Below the pieces are notes generated by a model. It was not told the origin of the DNA. It saw only the letters and a program-made list of their open reading frames with translations, and ran no database searches. Position numbers and translations under genes: made by a program. This document shows positions 18,469 through 25,682 of a stretch of 51,644 nucleotides of DNA, piece after piece. Source of the stretch: a virus. Within the stretch, counting starts at the first letter, position 1. Every line of letters begins with the position of its first letter. The DNA lies in the IMG/VR virus record IMGVR_UViG_3300043410_001664, positions 1 to 51,644 of that record; one strand, written 5' to 3'.

Positions 18469-18474
18469 TATAAT
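18469..18474 (+). promoter_or_regulatory. Extended -10, leaderless start of 18481
   Basis: CGTGGTATAAT; 6 bases to the ATG. Confidence 0.65.
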
Positions 18475-18480
18475 TAAATC

Positions 18481-18846
18481 ATGGCATATCCAGCAACCTA
18501 CAATATTAGTTACTATAGAGGAGACACTCTAGAGTTTAAAGTATACCCAAAGCATTCAGATGGAACTATTTTTGACTTATCAGATTATGACGATGTGGCA
18601 TTTTGGATTTCAACACAAAGAGGTACTGCTGGTGTAGCACATAGTCATCAATGCTATGCATCAATTTCTACTGATGGAACATATATTCTATGTGCAATTC
18701 GACCTGCAGATGCAACAAGTTTTGAACCAGGAACACAGTATGTTTATGACGTAGAGGTTAAGCAAACTCTTTCACCATATGATAAGGTTTATACACTTCT
18801 TACTGGAACAATCGTTGTAACTGATCAGGTTACTGGAGCATTCTAA
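18481..18846 (+). CDS. Beta-sandwich tail-associated protein 2, 121 aa
   Basis: 121 residues. YYRGDTLEFKVYPKHSDGTI and FDLSDYDDVAFWIST are the same pattern as in 16496 and 24565. The C-terminus YDVEVKQTLSPYDKVYTLLT with GTIVVTDQVTG fits the last strands of the sandwich. Its stop touches the next ATG, coupling it to 18846. Confidence 0.65.
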   Translation: MAYPATYNISYYRGDTLEFKVYPKHSDGTIFDLSDYDDVAFWISTQRGTAGVAHSHQCYASISTDGTYILCAIRPADATSFEPGTQYVYDVEVKQTLSPYDKVYTLLTGTIVVTDQVTGAF

Positions 18847-19433
18847 TGGCTGATGCAGTAGTTTCTAGTGAAGACATATCAGTTTTTGCTGGTCCAGATA
18901 CGGTCAACGTTCAGGTTGATTTCGGTGCTGATGGTCCACGTGGAAGTCAAATTTTTGTCAACCTTGGACAACCTGGGGCACATCCTTCATCATTGGCACC
19001 AAATTCTAAGGTAATGGATTTATATATTAATAGCCTTTCTACAGATGACGAATACCAGTATGTCTATCAGTTACAGAATGTTTTGGGCACTTTGACTTGG
19101 GTAAGGTTATTTAAGTTAGTTTCAAATAATTACAGTAGAGTCGAGACCGCCACTTTTGCAGACGGAAAGTGGAGCAAGAATATCCCCGTGGCAGACATTA
19201 TTCCATCAGATTTTGTTGGTAGTGTAACCGCTTCCAACTTTAATATTCAATACAGTATTTTGAACCAAAACCTAAACCCTATTGCATCTTCCATGATGAT
19301 TGGGGAGATTGCTCCAGAAAATAATATCCTGGTGCTTCCGATTACCATTAGTGCAATTGAACTTGTAGACGGTACCTACTGGTCAGATATTGATGATCCA
19401 AAAACCATTCATATGCTAATTACTGTGGTATAA
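18846..19433 (+). CDS. Tail-fibre protein with short collagen-like remnant, 195 aa
   Basis: 195 residues. N-terminal VQVDFGADGPRGSQIFVNLG carries two or three Gly-X-Y triplets, a remnant of a shaft; the rest is beta-rich (QYVYQLQNVLGTLTWVRLFK). The repeated LGTLTWVRLFKL pattern is common in fibre proteins. Function: structural, part of the adsorption apparatus, by context. Confidence 0.6.
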   Translation: MADAVVSSEDISVFAGPDTVNVQVDFGADGPRGSQIFVNLGQPGAHPSSLAPNSKVMDLYINSLSTDDEYQYVYQLQNVLGTLTWVRLFKLVSNNYSRVETATFADGKWSKNIPVADIIPSDFVGSVTASNFNIQYSILNQNLNPIASSMMIGEIAPENNILVLPITISAIELVDGTYWSDIDDPKTIHMLITVV

Positions 19434-19434
19434 T
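19429..19434 (+). promoter_or_regulatory. Extended -10, leaderless start of 19442
   Basis: TGTGGTATAAT, overlapping the preceding stop codon; 7 bases to the ATG. Confidence 0.6.
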
Positions 19435-19441
19435 TTTATTT

Positions 19442-19867
19442 ATGGCTGCAGAAGATATTGGTACTATATACCCGACAAAAATTCCAGGATTAGAAGATCC
19501 AGCAGATATTCAGGCTGCTTTAAAACTTTATCATTATGGAACAAGTTCTACCGTAACTACGGAATCAGAGATTGTTCCAAACTCTGTTGTTGGACACATC
19601 AAAGCACTGGATACAAGAATTGATGAAATTGAAGCATCAGGAATTGGATCAGTTGCAACAGGAACAATGCCTACTACACCAGATGATGGATATATATGGG
19701 TTGATACATCAACAAATCCATCTTCTGAACCAAGTTATGCATCTGCATCATATACAACATCAGAACCACTAAGTCCAAGTGTAGGAACTTTATGGGTAGA
19801 CTCAGATTCATCTCCATTGAAAATTTATGTGTATAGTGGAACTGAATGGAGGGCAATAGGTTCATGA
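19442..19867 (+). CDS. Tail-fibre protein, trimeric-fibre style, 141 aa
   Basis: 141 residues. A helical segment HIKALDTRIDEIEASG is followed by two similar modules ending in DGYIWVDTST and VGTLWVDSDSS, then YVYSGTEWRAIGS. The GxxWVDxxS module with a closing EWRAIG is a common phage fibre pattern. Likely a fibre subunit or tip. Leaderless start. Confidence 0.65.
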   Translation: MAAEDIGTIYPTKIPGLEDPADIQAALKLYHYGTSSTVTTESEIVPNSVVGHIKALDTRIDEIEASGIGSVATGTMPTTPDDGYIWVDTSTNPSSEPSYASASYTTSEPLSPSVGTLWVDSDSSPLKIYVYSGTEWRAIGS

Positions 19868-19989
19868 CAACAGAGGATACTATTACAAGTCAAGAATTAC
19901 GTGAAAGAGCAATTGCAAAGTTAGTTGCACTTGGTCTGACGGAAGCAGAATTGAGAGCATTGGGGTTGACATCAGATGGCGACAATTAA
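19864..19989 (+). CDS. Small helical protein between fibre genes, 41 aa
   Basis: 41 residues (MTTEDTITSQELRERAIAKL..., LGLTEAELRALGL). Starts inside the preceding stop (ATGA) and ends inside the next gene. The ALGLTEAELRAL motif is frequent in tiny phage proteins beside fibre genes. Role unknown. Confidence 0.55.
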   Translation: MTTEDTITSQELRERAIAKLVALGLTEAELRALGLTSDGDN

Positions 19990-20605
19990 TTCACAGGCAA
20001 AGGTTGCTTATATTTACGATGCAGATAGCGATAGTTGGCATGCAATTGGAGGTTCTGTAAATACTGCAGCATCATATACATGGACCGCATCACAATCATT
20101 TGAATCACTAGTTAACTTTGATGTTGTTTTAAATGCAAAAGGTGGAGTCAATAATTTTCAAAATGCAACTGCAAGAGATTCTGTAATTACTTCTCCGTCA
20201 AATGGAGTTGTTGCTTTTGTTAGACAGGATACCGATGGAACTGTAATTAATCAACTACAGTATTACCATAATGGCGAATGGCGCTACATCCATGACTCAA
20301 TGTATTTTGTTACAAAAACAGCAAATCATACAATTATTAAGAAAGATGCTGGTAAGACTCTTCTTGTTGATTCTTCTAGTGATGTAACTATTACAATTCC
20401 AACAAACAGTACAACTGCATTTGTTGTTGGTCAAAAAATTGAAGTAGTTAGAAGTGGAACAGGAAACGTTATATTTGCAGGAGATGTTGGAGTAACTCTT
20501 AACAGCAAGAATTCAAATAAGAAGATTGCTGCAAGATACTCTGGAGCAGTTCTTACAAAAACTGATACAAATACCTGGTTGCTTATTGGCGATCTGACTG
20601 CGTAG
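19976..20605 (+). CDS. Tail fibre protein with C-terminal beta domain, 209 aa
   Basis: 209 residues. C-terminal about 80 residues (TITIPTNSTTAFVVGQKIEV, ending NTWLLIGDLTA) match the C-terminus of the 876-residue fibre at 28038 (LTVPTNATVAYPVGTSIDIL, ending TWVLYGDLSA), so the two fibres share an exchangeable tip. N-terminal half contains SDSWHAIGG and EWRYIHDS modules. Confidence 0.7.
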   Translation: MATINSQAKVAYIYDADSDSWHAIGGSVNTAASYTWTASQSFESLVNFDVVLNAKGGVNNFQNATARDSVITSPSNGVVAFVRQDTDGTVINQLQYYHNGEWRYIHDSMYFVTKTANHTIIKKDAGKTLLVDSSSDVTITIPTNSTTAFVVGQKIEVVRSGTGNVIFAGDVGVTLNSKNSNKKIAARYSGAVLTKTDTNTWLLIGDLTA

Positions 20606-20613
20606 GACTTAAG

Positions 20614-22089
20614 ATGAGTCTATTTCCATGGGCAGGCGCAGTAGGCATGGTAGCAGTTCCAAACCTATCTGGACAAAGTTATACTACCGCAATTACTACT
20701 TTGCAAAATGCTGGACTCAACTATACAAATAGTGGATCTACAGACACATCTAATTCAAATTTAAATACTCTTATTGCAACACAGTCTATTGCAGCAGGAA
20801 CGCTTGTTGATTACGGCACCAGTGTTAGTTTTACATATTATAACTATGTTTCTGGTGGCGGTGGAGGTGGATGTACTGCAGGATATCTTGGCGACTGGAC
20901 CTATGCAGATCCAGCATCTTGGAGTACTTGTTCTGGCGGAAGTCAGAGTGGAACCTCAACATCTAGAACTGGAACATATCGAAACTCAGACTGTAGTACA
21001 CAATCAGTAACTCAGTCAGGATCTTGGACAGTAACAAGATCATGTTCTTCTCCAACATGTACTGCTGGTGCTTTAGGAGACTGGACTTATGCTGCTCCAG
21101 CATCTTGGGGAACATGTACCAACGGAAGTCAAAGTGGAACATCGACTTCAAGAACTGGATCATACAGAAATACTGATTGTTCTATTACTACTATTACAGA
21201 AACTGGTAGTTGGACAGTTACACAAACATGTGTAAGTAATGCTGCAAACTGGGTTGCAAGTTATAGTGAGTATAGAGCATCTTGTTGCGGTGTTGTAACT
21301 ATTTATGTAGACTCAAATCCACTATCGCCAACTTATAATACAGAAAAGTGGAACCCTTGTTCTAATGGTTGGACATATGGAACAACATGTCCTGCACCAT
21401 TTTCAGTATTTGGCTTTTCACCATTTGGATTCTCTCCATTTTCAGTATTTGGTTTCTCACCATTTTCAGTATTTGGATTTTCACCATTTGCTCCATATTC
21501 GTTCTCAACAACTACATATGGCGTAAAGTGTATTTCTGGAAATACCTTTATAAGAATTTCATCAGGAAGTGGTATAGCGCATACAGACCACGAAACAGGA
21601 AAAATTACCTTGAAAGATTCAAGTGGGAATATTGTTGCAAAACAAGCAAAAGATATTCAAATCGGTGATGAGGTTTTGTCTGTTTCTTATTCTGAAATTG
21701 ACCCTTCTCAGCCTGACTATGAAGTTTTTGCTTGGAACTCTGATACATTAACATTTATAGAAAATACAACAACAACCATTGTTGACATTGAAGAAAGTTT
21801 AAAGATTCAAACTATTTGCTTTAACAATGACACTTCTGCACAGTTTACATTAGAGCACCCTATTTTAGTTAAGAAAACTATAGATGGTCAAGATCAATGG
21901 AAATTTGCAATGGTAGCAGAATTAGAGATTGGTGACACAATTGTTAAATTTAATAATACTACTGGACAATATGATAATGTTATTATTTCTACTATTGATA
22001 TTATTACCAATGAAAATCCTGTATATACTTTCAGCGCAGAACCTTTTGACATTATTATTGCTGGCGATGTTGTCACACACAACAAGTAA
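20614..22089 (+). CDS. PASTA / TSP1-like / Hint-domain virion protein
   Basis: 491 residues. Order: PASTA-like domain (about 11-82: SYTTAITTLQNAGLNY), glycine linker, two TSP1-like repeats (each CTAGxLGDWTYAxPASWxTC, about 90-210), a third Cys-rich part, an FGFSPF repeat (262-298), then a 186-residue Hint (intein-like) domain from C306 to the end. Hint signs: N-terminal Cys in GVKCISGNT, IQIGDEVLS, FTLEHPILVKK, and the terminal block VVTHNK. Canonical splicing is unlikely because only Lys follows HN; autocleavage at C306 is expected. A sister protein is at 30703. Probably a surface or tip protein. Confidence 0.8.
   Translation: MSLFPWAGAVGMVAVPNLSGQSYTTAITTLQNAGLNYTNSGSTDTSNSNLNTLIATQSIAAGTLVDYGTSVSFTYYNYVSGGGGGGCTAGYLGDWTYADPASWSTCSGGSQSGTSTSRTGTYRNSDCSTQSVTQSGSWTVTRSCSSPTCTAGALGDWTYAAPASWGTCTNGSQSGTSTSRTGSYRNTDCSITTITETGSWTVTQTCVSNAANWVASYSEYRASCCGVVTIYVDSNPLSPTYNTEKWNPCSNGWTYGTTCPAPFSVFGFSPFGFSPFSVFGFSPFSVFGFSPFAPYSFSTTTYGVKCISGNTFIRISSGSGIAHTDHETGKITLKDSSGNIVAKQAKDIQIGDEVLSVSYSEIDPSQPDYEVFAWNSDTLTFIENTTTTIVDIEESLKIQTICFNNDTSAQFTLEHPILVKKTIDGQDQWKFAMVAELEIGDTIVKFNNTTGQYDNVIISTIDIITNENPVYTFSAEPFDIIIAGDVVTHNK
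21396..21504 (+). repeat. FGFSPF repeat in Hint protein 1
   Basis: DNA and protein tandem repeat: PFSVFGFSPF-type units, residues 262-298, Phe at every second to fourth position. Ends 8 residues before the Hint cysteine. Confidence 0.8.
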
Positions 22090-22093
22090 ATGC

Positions 22094-22099
22094 TATAAT
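22094..22099 (+). promoter_or_regulatory. -10 box, leaderless start of 22105
   Basis: TATAAT, 5 bases before the ATG. Confidence 0.6.
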
Positions 22100-22104
22100 G
22101 AAAT

Positions 22105-22314
22105 ATGACTAAAAACAATAAGCCAGTAAGACCATGGGATCTATTGAATCCAAGTAAAGAACAGGCCTCTGATGAGGTTGCCTGGTCTAGATATAATGTT
22201 TGTGATTGGTGTCCAGAATTTATTTCTTTAACAAAGCAGTGTAAAAAGTGTGGCTGCTTTATGAATTTAAAGGTAAAACTTCAGGATGCAACATGCCCAT
22301 TGGGGAAATGGTAA
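22105..22314 (+). CDS. DUF6171-like zinc-ribbon protein B, 69 aa
   Basis: 69 residues. CDWC and CKKCGCFM with TCPLGKW at the end; paralogue of 15672-15872, sharing the NPxK opening, the CKKCGCFM(K/N)LK block and the DA(K/T)CPxGKW ending. Leaderless; followed immediately by 22314-22391 (TAATG). Confidence 0.75.
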   Translation: MTKNNKPVRPWDLLNPSKEQASDEVAWSRYNVCDWCPEFISLTKQCKKCGCFMNLKVKLQDATCPLGKW

Positions 22315-22391
22315 TGATTAAAAGATTAATTTTTAAATATAGAGAATACAGAAAGTATCGTAAAATAAAAAAGAGTAATTGGATTTACTAA
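22314..22391 (+). CDS. Tiny basic peptide, 25 aa
   Basis: 25 residues (MIKRLIFKYREYRKYRKIKK...), extremely basic, one helix. Coupled on both sides by TAATG. Possibly only a translational link between neighbours. Confidence 0.4.
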   Translation: MIKRLIFKYREYRKYRKIKKSNWIY

Positions 22392-23368
22392 TGCTTTTTA
22401 ATATTTTTAAGCCAGGAGTCGTTCCACATTATGGTCACTGGTGTACTGATTTTTCAAAATCAAATTTTTCAGCAATTTCAAATGAAATTATGACACACGC
22501 AGAAGTTGCAAGACCAGAATATAACTATATGTGGAATTCAGATGGTGTAAGATCCGTTGAATTTGAAACTAAACCTCGTGTAATAGCGTTAGGGTGTTCA
22601 ATTACTCTTGGACAAGGCCTTCCAGTTGAATTTAGATGGAGTGATCTACTTTCTGAAAAAATACAAGAACCTATTGGAAATATATCTTATAGTGGTGGAT
22701 CAATAAGTCAAATTGTTTCTAGTTTTATTGGTATGGTTAAAAAATATAATTATGTACCAGAATATGTTATTGCAAACTTTGCCCCTTTTGAAAGATTTCA
22801 TTTTATTTCTGGGGATGGATCAAGAATGAGAGATTATGCTCTTGGCAATAGACCAAGAAAGACAAAAGACTCTGCTCCTTGGGATTATGGTGCAACTATA
22901 CCGTATGAATGGGTATATTATAATAATTTAAATTTTTTACAAATTTTAGAGTCTTTTTGTCAGACAAGTGGAATCAAACTTATTTGGTCAACATGGACTA
23001 ATTCTTTATCAGAGTCTCAGGAACAATTCCTTATGGATAACTTTTCATGCTATATTCAGGATCCAGTTAGAAAAGAGTTTCCGCCCCACTTTGAATTCCA
23101 TATTGACCCCAAAGAGGTAAGTGGATTGCTACCTTTTTATAAAATGAAAAATTGGGACTCAATAAAGTGCCATGAAGAATACTTTATCAAGTACCCTGAC
23201 ATTTTTGATTATGCCTATGATTATCATAAAATAGGAGAAGTCCCAGATAGGAAGATAACCCGTACTCCCCATCCAGGACTTCATCGCCAATTACACTATG
23301 CTGAATTTTATTATAATAAAATGTTAGAAAATGGATTTACTTTGGAAACTTGCTCATCCACATCTTAG
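22391..23368 (+). CDS. SGNH/GDSL-type esterase
   Basis: 325 residues from ATG 22391, which overlaps the preceding stop. Block I: VIALGCSITLGQG with Ser70 as nucleophile; later SYSGGSISQIV resembles block II/III; block V: TPHPGLHRQ with H294 or H298 as catalytic His. SGNH hydrolases remove acyl groups from sugars or lipids; within a tail-fibre region a deacetylase acting on host surface glycan is plausible. The expected block-III Asn is not certain. No signal peptide. Confidence 0.7.
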   Translation: MLFNIFKPGVVPHYGHWCTDFSKSNFSAISNEIMTHAEVARPEYNYMWNSDGVRSVEFETKPRVIALGCSITLGQGLPVEFRWSDLLSEKIQEPIGNISYSGGSISQIVSSFIGMVKKYNYVPEYVIANFAPFERFHFISGDGSRMRDYALGNRPRKTKDSAPWDYGATIPYEWVYYNNLNFLQILESFCQTSGIKLIWSTWTNSLSESQEQFLMDNFSCYIQDPVRKEFPPHFEFHIDPKEVSGLLPFYKMKNWDSIKCHEEYFIKYPDIFDYAYDYHKIGEVPDRKITRTPHPGLHRQLHYAEFYYNKMLENGFTLETCSSTS

Positions 23369-23900
23369 TCTTTGGTGTAAGTCCATGCCAAGAAGACCAA
23401 TCGTCTCCTCCGCTAGACATCCAAAAAGCAACCTGTGCATTAATTACAGGATTGAATAGGTCCTGATTATCACTAAGTCCAAACTTCTTAATTCTATCTG
23501 GACCAAGGTCTCTGATCATATTAATTTGAAATAGTCCATAGGACTTATCTCCAGTTTTGCCATTTTTGTTAAAGGCATAAGGACGGCCATTAGTTTCCTT
23601 TTTAGCCACAGCCCACGCCTGAACTAATTTCTTCCCTCTGAATCCAACCTGAAAAAGTAGATCTTTTAACTCTTTATCTGTAAGTGAATCACGGCTTACA
23701 TATTTTGTAAGTTTGCCAAGATTTGCAGTCTTAGAAACCAAAAAAGCCCCAGAAGGGGCTACCGAAGGCAGGGCCTGTTCATTAATACTATTACTAGGTT
23801 TAACAGTTACTGCATTAGCATTATTTGAAAAAACGGCAAAAATGCCAGTAGCCGTAAGTATTCCGATGATTACTTGTTCCTTAAATTTCTCGTTCATCAT
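23337..23900 (-). CDS. Secreted lysozyme / SLT-like transglycosylase
   Basis: 187 residues. AAGGAGG lies 5 bases before the ATG at 23900. Signal peptide about 1-30 (VIIGILTATGIFAVF, NANA cleavage), then a linker of about 35 residues, then a lysozyme-like domain with E102 in AVAKKETNGRPYAF and SYGLFQINM (120-128), the SLT signature. A secreted endolysin would need no holin to reach the wall. Orientation is opposite to the flanking late genes, and the 3' end overlaps the esterase by 32 bases. An intragenic terminator lies in the linker. Confidence 0.8.
   Translation of the reverse strand: MMNEKFKEQVIIGILTATGIFAVFSNNANAVTVKPSNSINEQALPSVAPSGAFLVSKTANLGKLTKYVSRDSLTDKELKDLLFQVGFRGKKLVQAWAVAKKETNGRPYAFNKNGKTGDKSYGLFQINMIRDLGPDRIKKFGLSDNQDLFNPVINAQVAFWMSSGGDDWSSWHGLTPKTKMWMSKFPK
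23740..23760 (-). terminator. Intrinsic terminator inside the lysozyme gene
   Basis: On the - strand AGCCCC/GGGGCT (loop TTCT) followed by TTTTT, within codons for PSGAFLV in the linker between the signal peptide and the catalytic domain. Confidence 0.6.
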
Positions 23901-23948
23901 AGTTTCCTCCTTAGAAAACAATAACACCTTGGTAGGTGTCTACTAACT

Positions 23949-23988
23949 AGTATAACATAATTTTACCCAGTTTGTCCTCAAAAGTCAA
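23949..23988 (-). promoter_or_regulatory. Lysozyme promoters
   Basis: On the - strand TTGACT (23983-23988), 17-base spacer, TAAAAT (23960-23965); a second -10 TATACT lies at 23949-23954. The leader then folds as ACACCT/AGGTGT. Confidence 0.65.
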
Positions 23989-24000
23989 ATTTAAGCGTGG

Positions 24001-24006
24001 TATAAT
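24001..24006 (+). promoter_or_regulatory. Extended -10, leaderless start of 24015
   Basis: CGTGGTATAAT; 8 bases to the ATG. Confidence 0.6.
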
Positions 24007-24014
24007 TAATTATT

Positions 24015-24545
24015 ATGGCAACAGGAAATACAGACGACGGCAAATTAGATTTACCATATCCACTTGCTGCAGATCCAGTAAATGTGCACGGAGATATAAA
24101 ATCTCTTGTGGATAGACTTAAAATTGTTTTGCCACCACTAGGACTATCAGCATTTCAATTAACAGTTATCAATAAAAGTGGGCAAACTCTTGCTGCAGGA
24201 TATCCTGTTTATGTTACTGGGTATTCTACTAAGCCAGAGATTTCCTATGCAACTCAAGAAACAACAGAGCCTATTCTTGGATTGTTAAAACAATCACTTG
24301 CAAATAATGCAGAGGGTATTGTAGTTGTTGGTGGAGTTATGGAAGGTATCAATCTAAGTTCTCAAGAATTTACCAATGGAAGTCCAGTATATGTTGCAGC
24401 ACAAGGTGGCTTAAGTGGAACTAGACCATCTACTGGAAATGCTACAGCAGTTGGTGTTGTTGCTGGAACAGGCATTAATGGAATTTTAATTGTTCAGGCA
24501 AAGGGTAATGGAACATGGGGGGCACTCAAAGACGGACTGTCTTAA
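24015..24545 (+). CDS. Structural protein, 176 aa
   Basis: 176 residues. Repeating beta blocks: INKSGQTLAAGYPVYVTGYS, EGIVVVGGVMEGINLSSQEF and NGSPVYVAAQGGLSGTRPST. The pattern recalls virion decoration or fibre-associated proteins with a cement-like fold. Near the end ATAVGVVAGTGINGILIVQA. Structural role by context only. Confidence 0.6.
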   Translation: MATGNTDDGKLDLPYPLAADPVNVHGDIKSLVDRLKIVLPPLGLSAFQLTVINKSGQTLAAGYPVYVTGYSTKPEISYATQETTEPILGLLKQSLANNAEGIVVVGGVMEGINLSSQEFTNGSPVYVAAQGGLSGTRPSTGNATAVGVVAGTGINGILIVQAKGNGTWGALKDGLS

Positions 24546-24552
24546 TGAGTGA

Positions 24553-24558
24553 TATAAT
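24553..24558 (+). promoter_or_regulatory. -10 box, leaderless start of 24565
   Basis: TATAAT, 6 bases before the ATG. Confidence 0.6.
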
Positions 24559-24564
24559 TTAAAA

Positions 24565-24969
24565 ATGGCTACAACAAGAAGATCAGCACAATCATATGAT
24601 GTAGGAGGACAACCTCCAACTGTTATTTGGACAGTTGTTAGAGGAGATACATCTGGATTTAAGGTATATGTCGTAGATGATGCAAAAAATCCACTGAATA
24701 TCCCAGACTGGTCAATCAACATGAAGATGAAGCGCCCTAATAACCTGATTGATCGTGGTGTCATTACAGACAATGCAACACTTATTTTAGAGTTAATCCC
24801 AGCAGCAGATGCCGATGACTTAGTTGGAGAATTTACTGTATGGTTAACTGCGGAAGAATCTAATATTTTGGAAACAGGAGACATCTTTGATATTCAGTTA
24901 TCGGATCCTACCAGAGTCTGGACAGTTTGCCAGGGCAGCATGAAGATTCTTGAAGATGTAACAGACTAA
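24565..24969 (+). CDS. Beta-sandwich tail-associated protein 3, 134 aa
   Basis: 134 residues. WTVVRGDTSGFKVYVVDDAK and LNIPDWSINMKM are shared with 16496 and 18481; the end DIQLSDPTRVWTVCQGSMKI fits the last sandwich strands. Its stop overlaps the ATG of 24969. Confidence 0.65.
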   Translation: MATTRRSAQSYDVGGQPPTVIWTVVRGDTSGFKVYVVDDAKNPLNIPDWSINMKMKRPNNLIDRGVITDNATLILELIPAADADDLVGEFTVWLTAEESNILETGDIFDIQLSDPTRVWTVCQGSMKILEDVTD

Positions 24970-25193
24970 TGGCAACATCAACAATAGTTGACTTAAATAA
25001 TAAAATAGCAAAAATCAAACCAATTGATTTCCCACCTGCAAAAATTAAAGATACCAACCTTCAAAGGGTTGAAATTAAAAGTACAGTACCTTTTAAAGTT
25101 AGATTTACTAGCATTCAAATTGAAGGGTATACAAGTACAAATGTTCCCCCAATTCCACTTCAAGTAATTGGATATAGCAACTACATTTTGTAG
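24969..25193 (+). CDS. Small partner of the beta-sandwich protein, 74 aa
   Basis: 74 residues. Helical-basic start (VDLNNKIAKIKPIDFPPAKI) then beta (RVEIKSTVPFKVRFTSIQIE) with a VPPIPLQVIGYSN end, echoing the PELPPVIRI motif of 16873-16965. Coupled by TAATG. Confidence 0.55.
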   Translation: MATSTIVDLNNKIAKIKPIDFPPAKIKDTNLQRVEIKSTVPFKVRFTSIQIEGYTSTNVPPIPLQVIGYSNYIL

Positions 25194-25206
25194 TAAAAAT
25201 GTATGT

Positions 25207-25212
25207 TATAAT
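25207..25212 (+). promoter_or_regulatory. -10 box, leaderless start of 25219
   Basis: TATAAT, 6 bases before the ATG. Confidence 0.6.
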
Positions 25213-25218
25213 AACGAC

Positions 25219-25665
25219 ATGGCTAAAATTACACTCTCAGCAGTTAAGTCAAAATTTGAAACAGGTGATCGCCCAACACAGGCGGACTACAATGATCTAA
25301 TTGACACAGTATCTGCTCAAGCAACAGATCTAGGTTCATACGGTAATAATGAAAATACAATTACTGGTATTGAAAATCCAACTGTCATTGACAATTTTGA
25401 TGCAACAGTTTGGAGAATGGTAAAGTATCTTGTTTCAATTGCTAAGACAACAGCAGGAGATAACAAGTTCTATGCAACAGAATTGACCATACTTTCAGAT
25501 GCTAATGATATTAGTGTTTCTGAATATGGCACAATAGACAACGATGGGAATATTGGCACCATTAGCGTCTCACGGACTGGAAATACCGTGGCTCTTACAG
25601 TCACTCCAGATCCTGCAATTAAGCCAGTCACAGTACGTTTTGCACGTATTGGACTTAAGGCATAA
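25219..25665 (+). CDS. Fibre-associated protein with shared beta tip, 148 aa
   Basis: 148 residues from ATG 25219; an earlier frame start reads through the promoter. N-terminus KSKFETGDRPTQADYNDLID is a common phage fibre-assembly motif. The C-terminal domain (NKFYATELTILSDANDISVS, SRTGNTVALTVTP) corresponds to the C-terminus of the next gene (THTDVAEVLLTLDTSDNIAI), so both share a tip fold. Confidence 0.65.
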   Translation: MAKITLSAVKSKFETGDRPTQADYNDLIDTVSAQATDLGSYGNNENTITGIENPTVIDNFDATVWRMVKYLVSIAKTTAGDNKFYATELTILSDANDISVSEYGTIDNDGNIGTISVSRTGNTVALTVTPDPAIKPVTVRFARIGLKA

Positions 25666-25682
25666 AAAAGGAGATATAAAAA

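Noticed and set aside
20700-21200. TSP1-like tandem units considered as a CRISPR-like array
   Set aside because: The repeats are diverged, in frame and protein-coding, with no uniform spacers.
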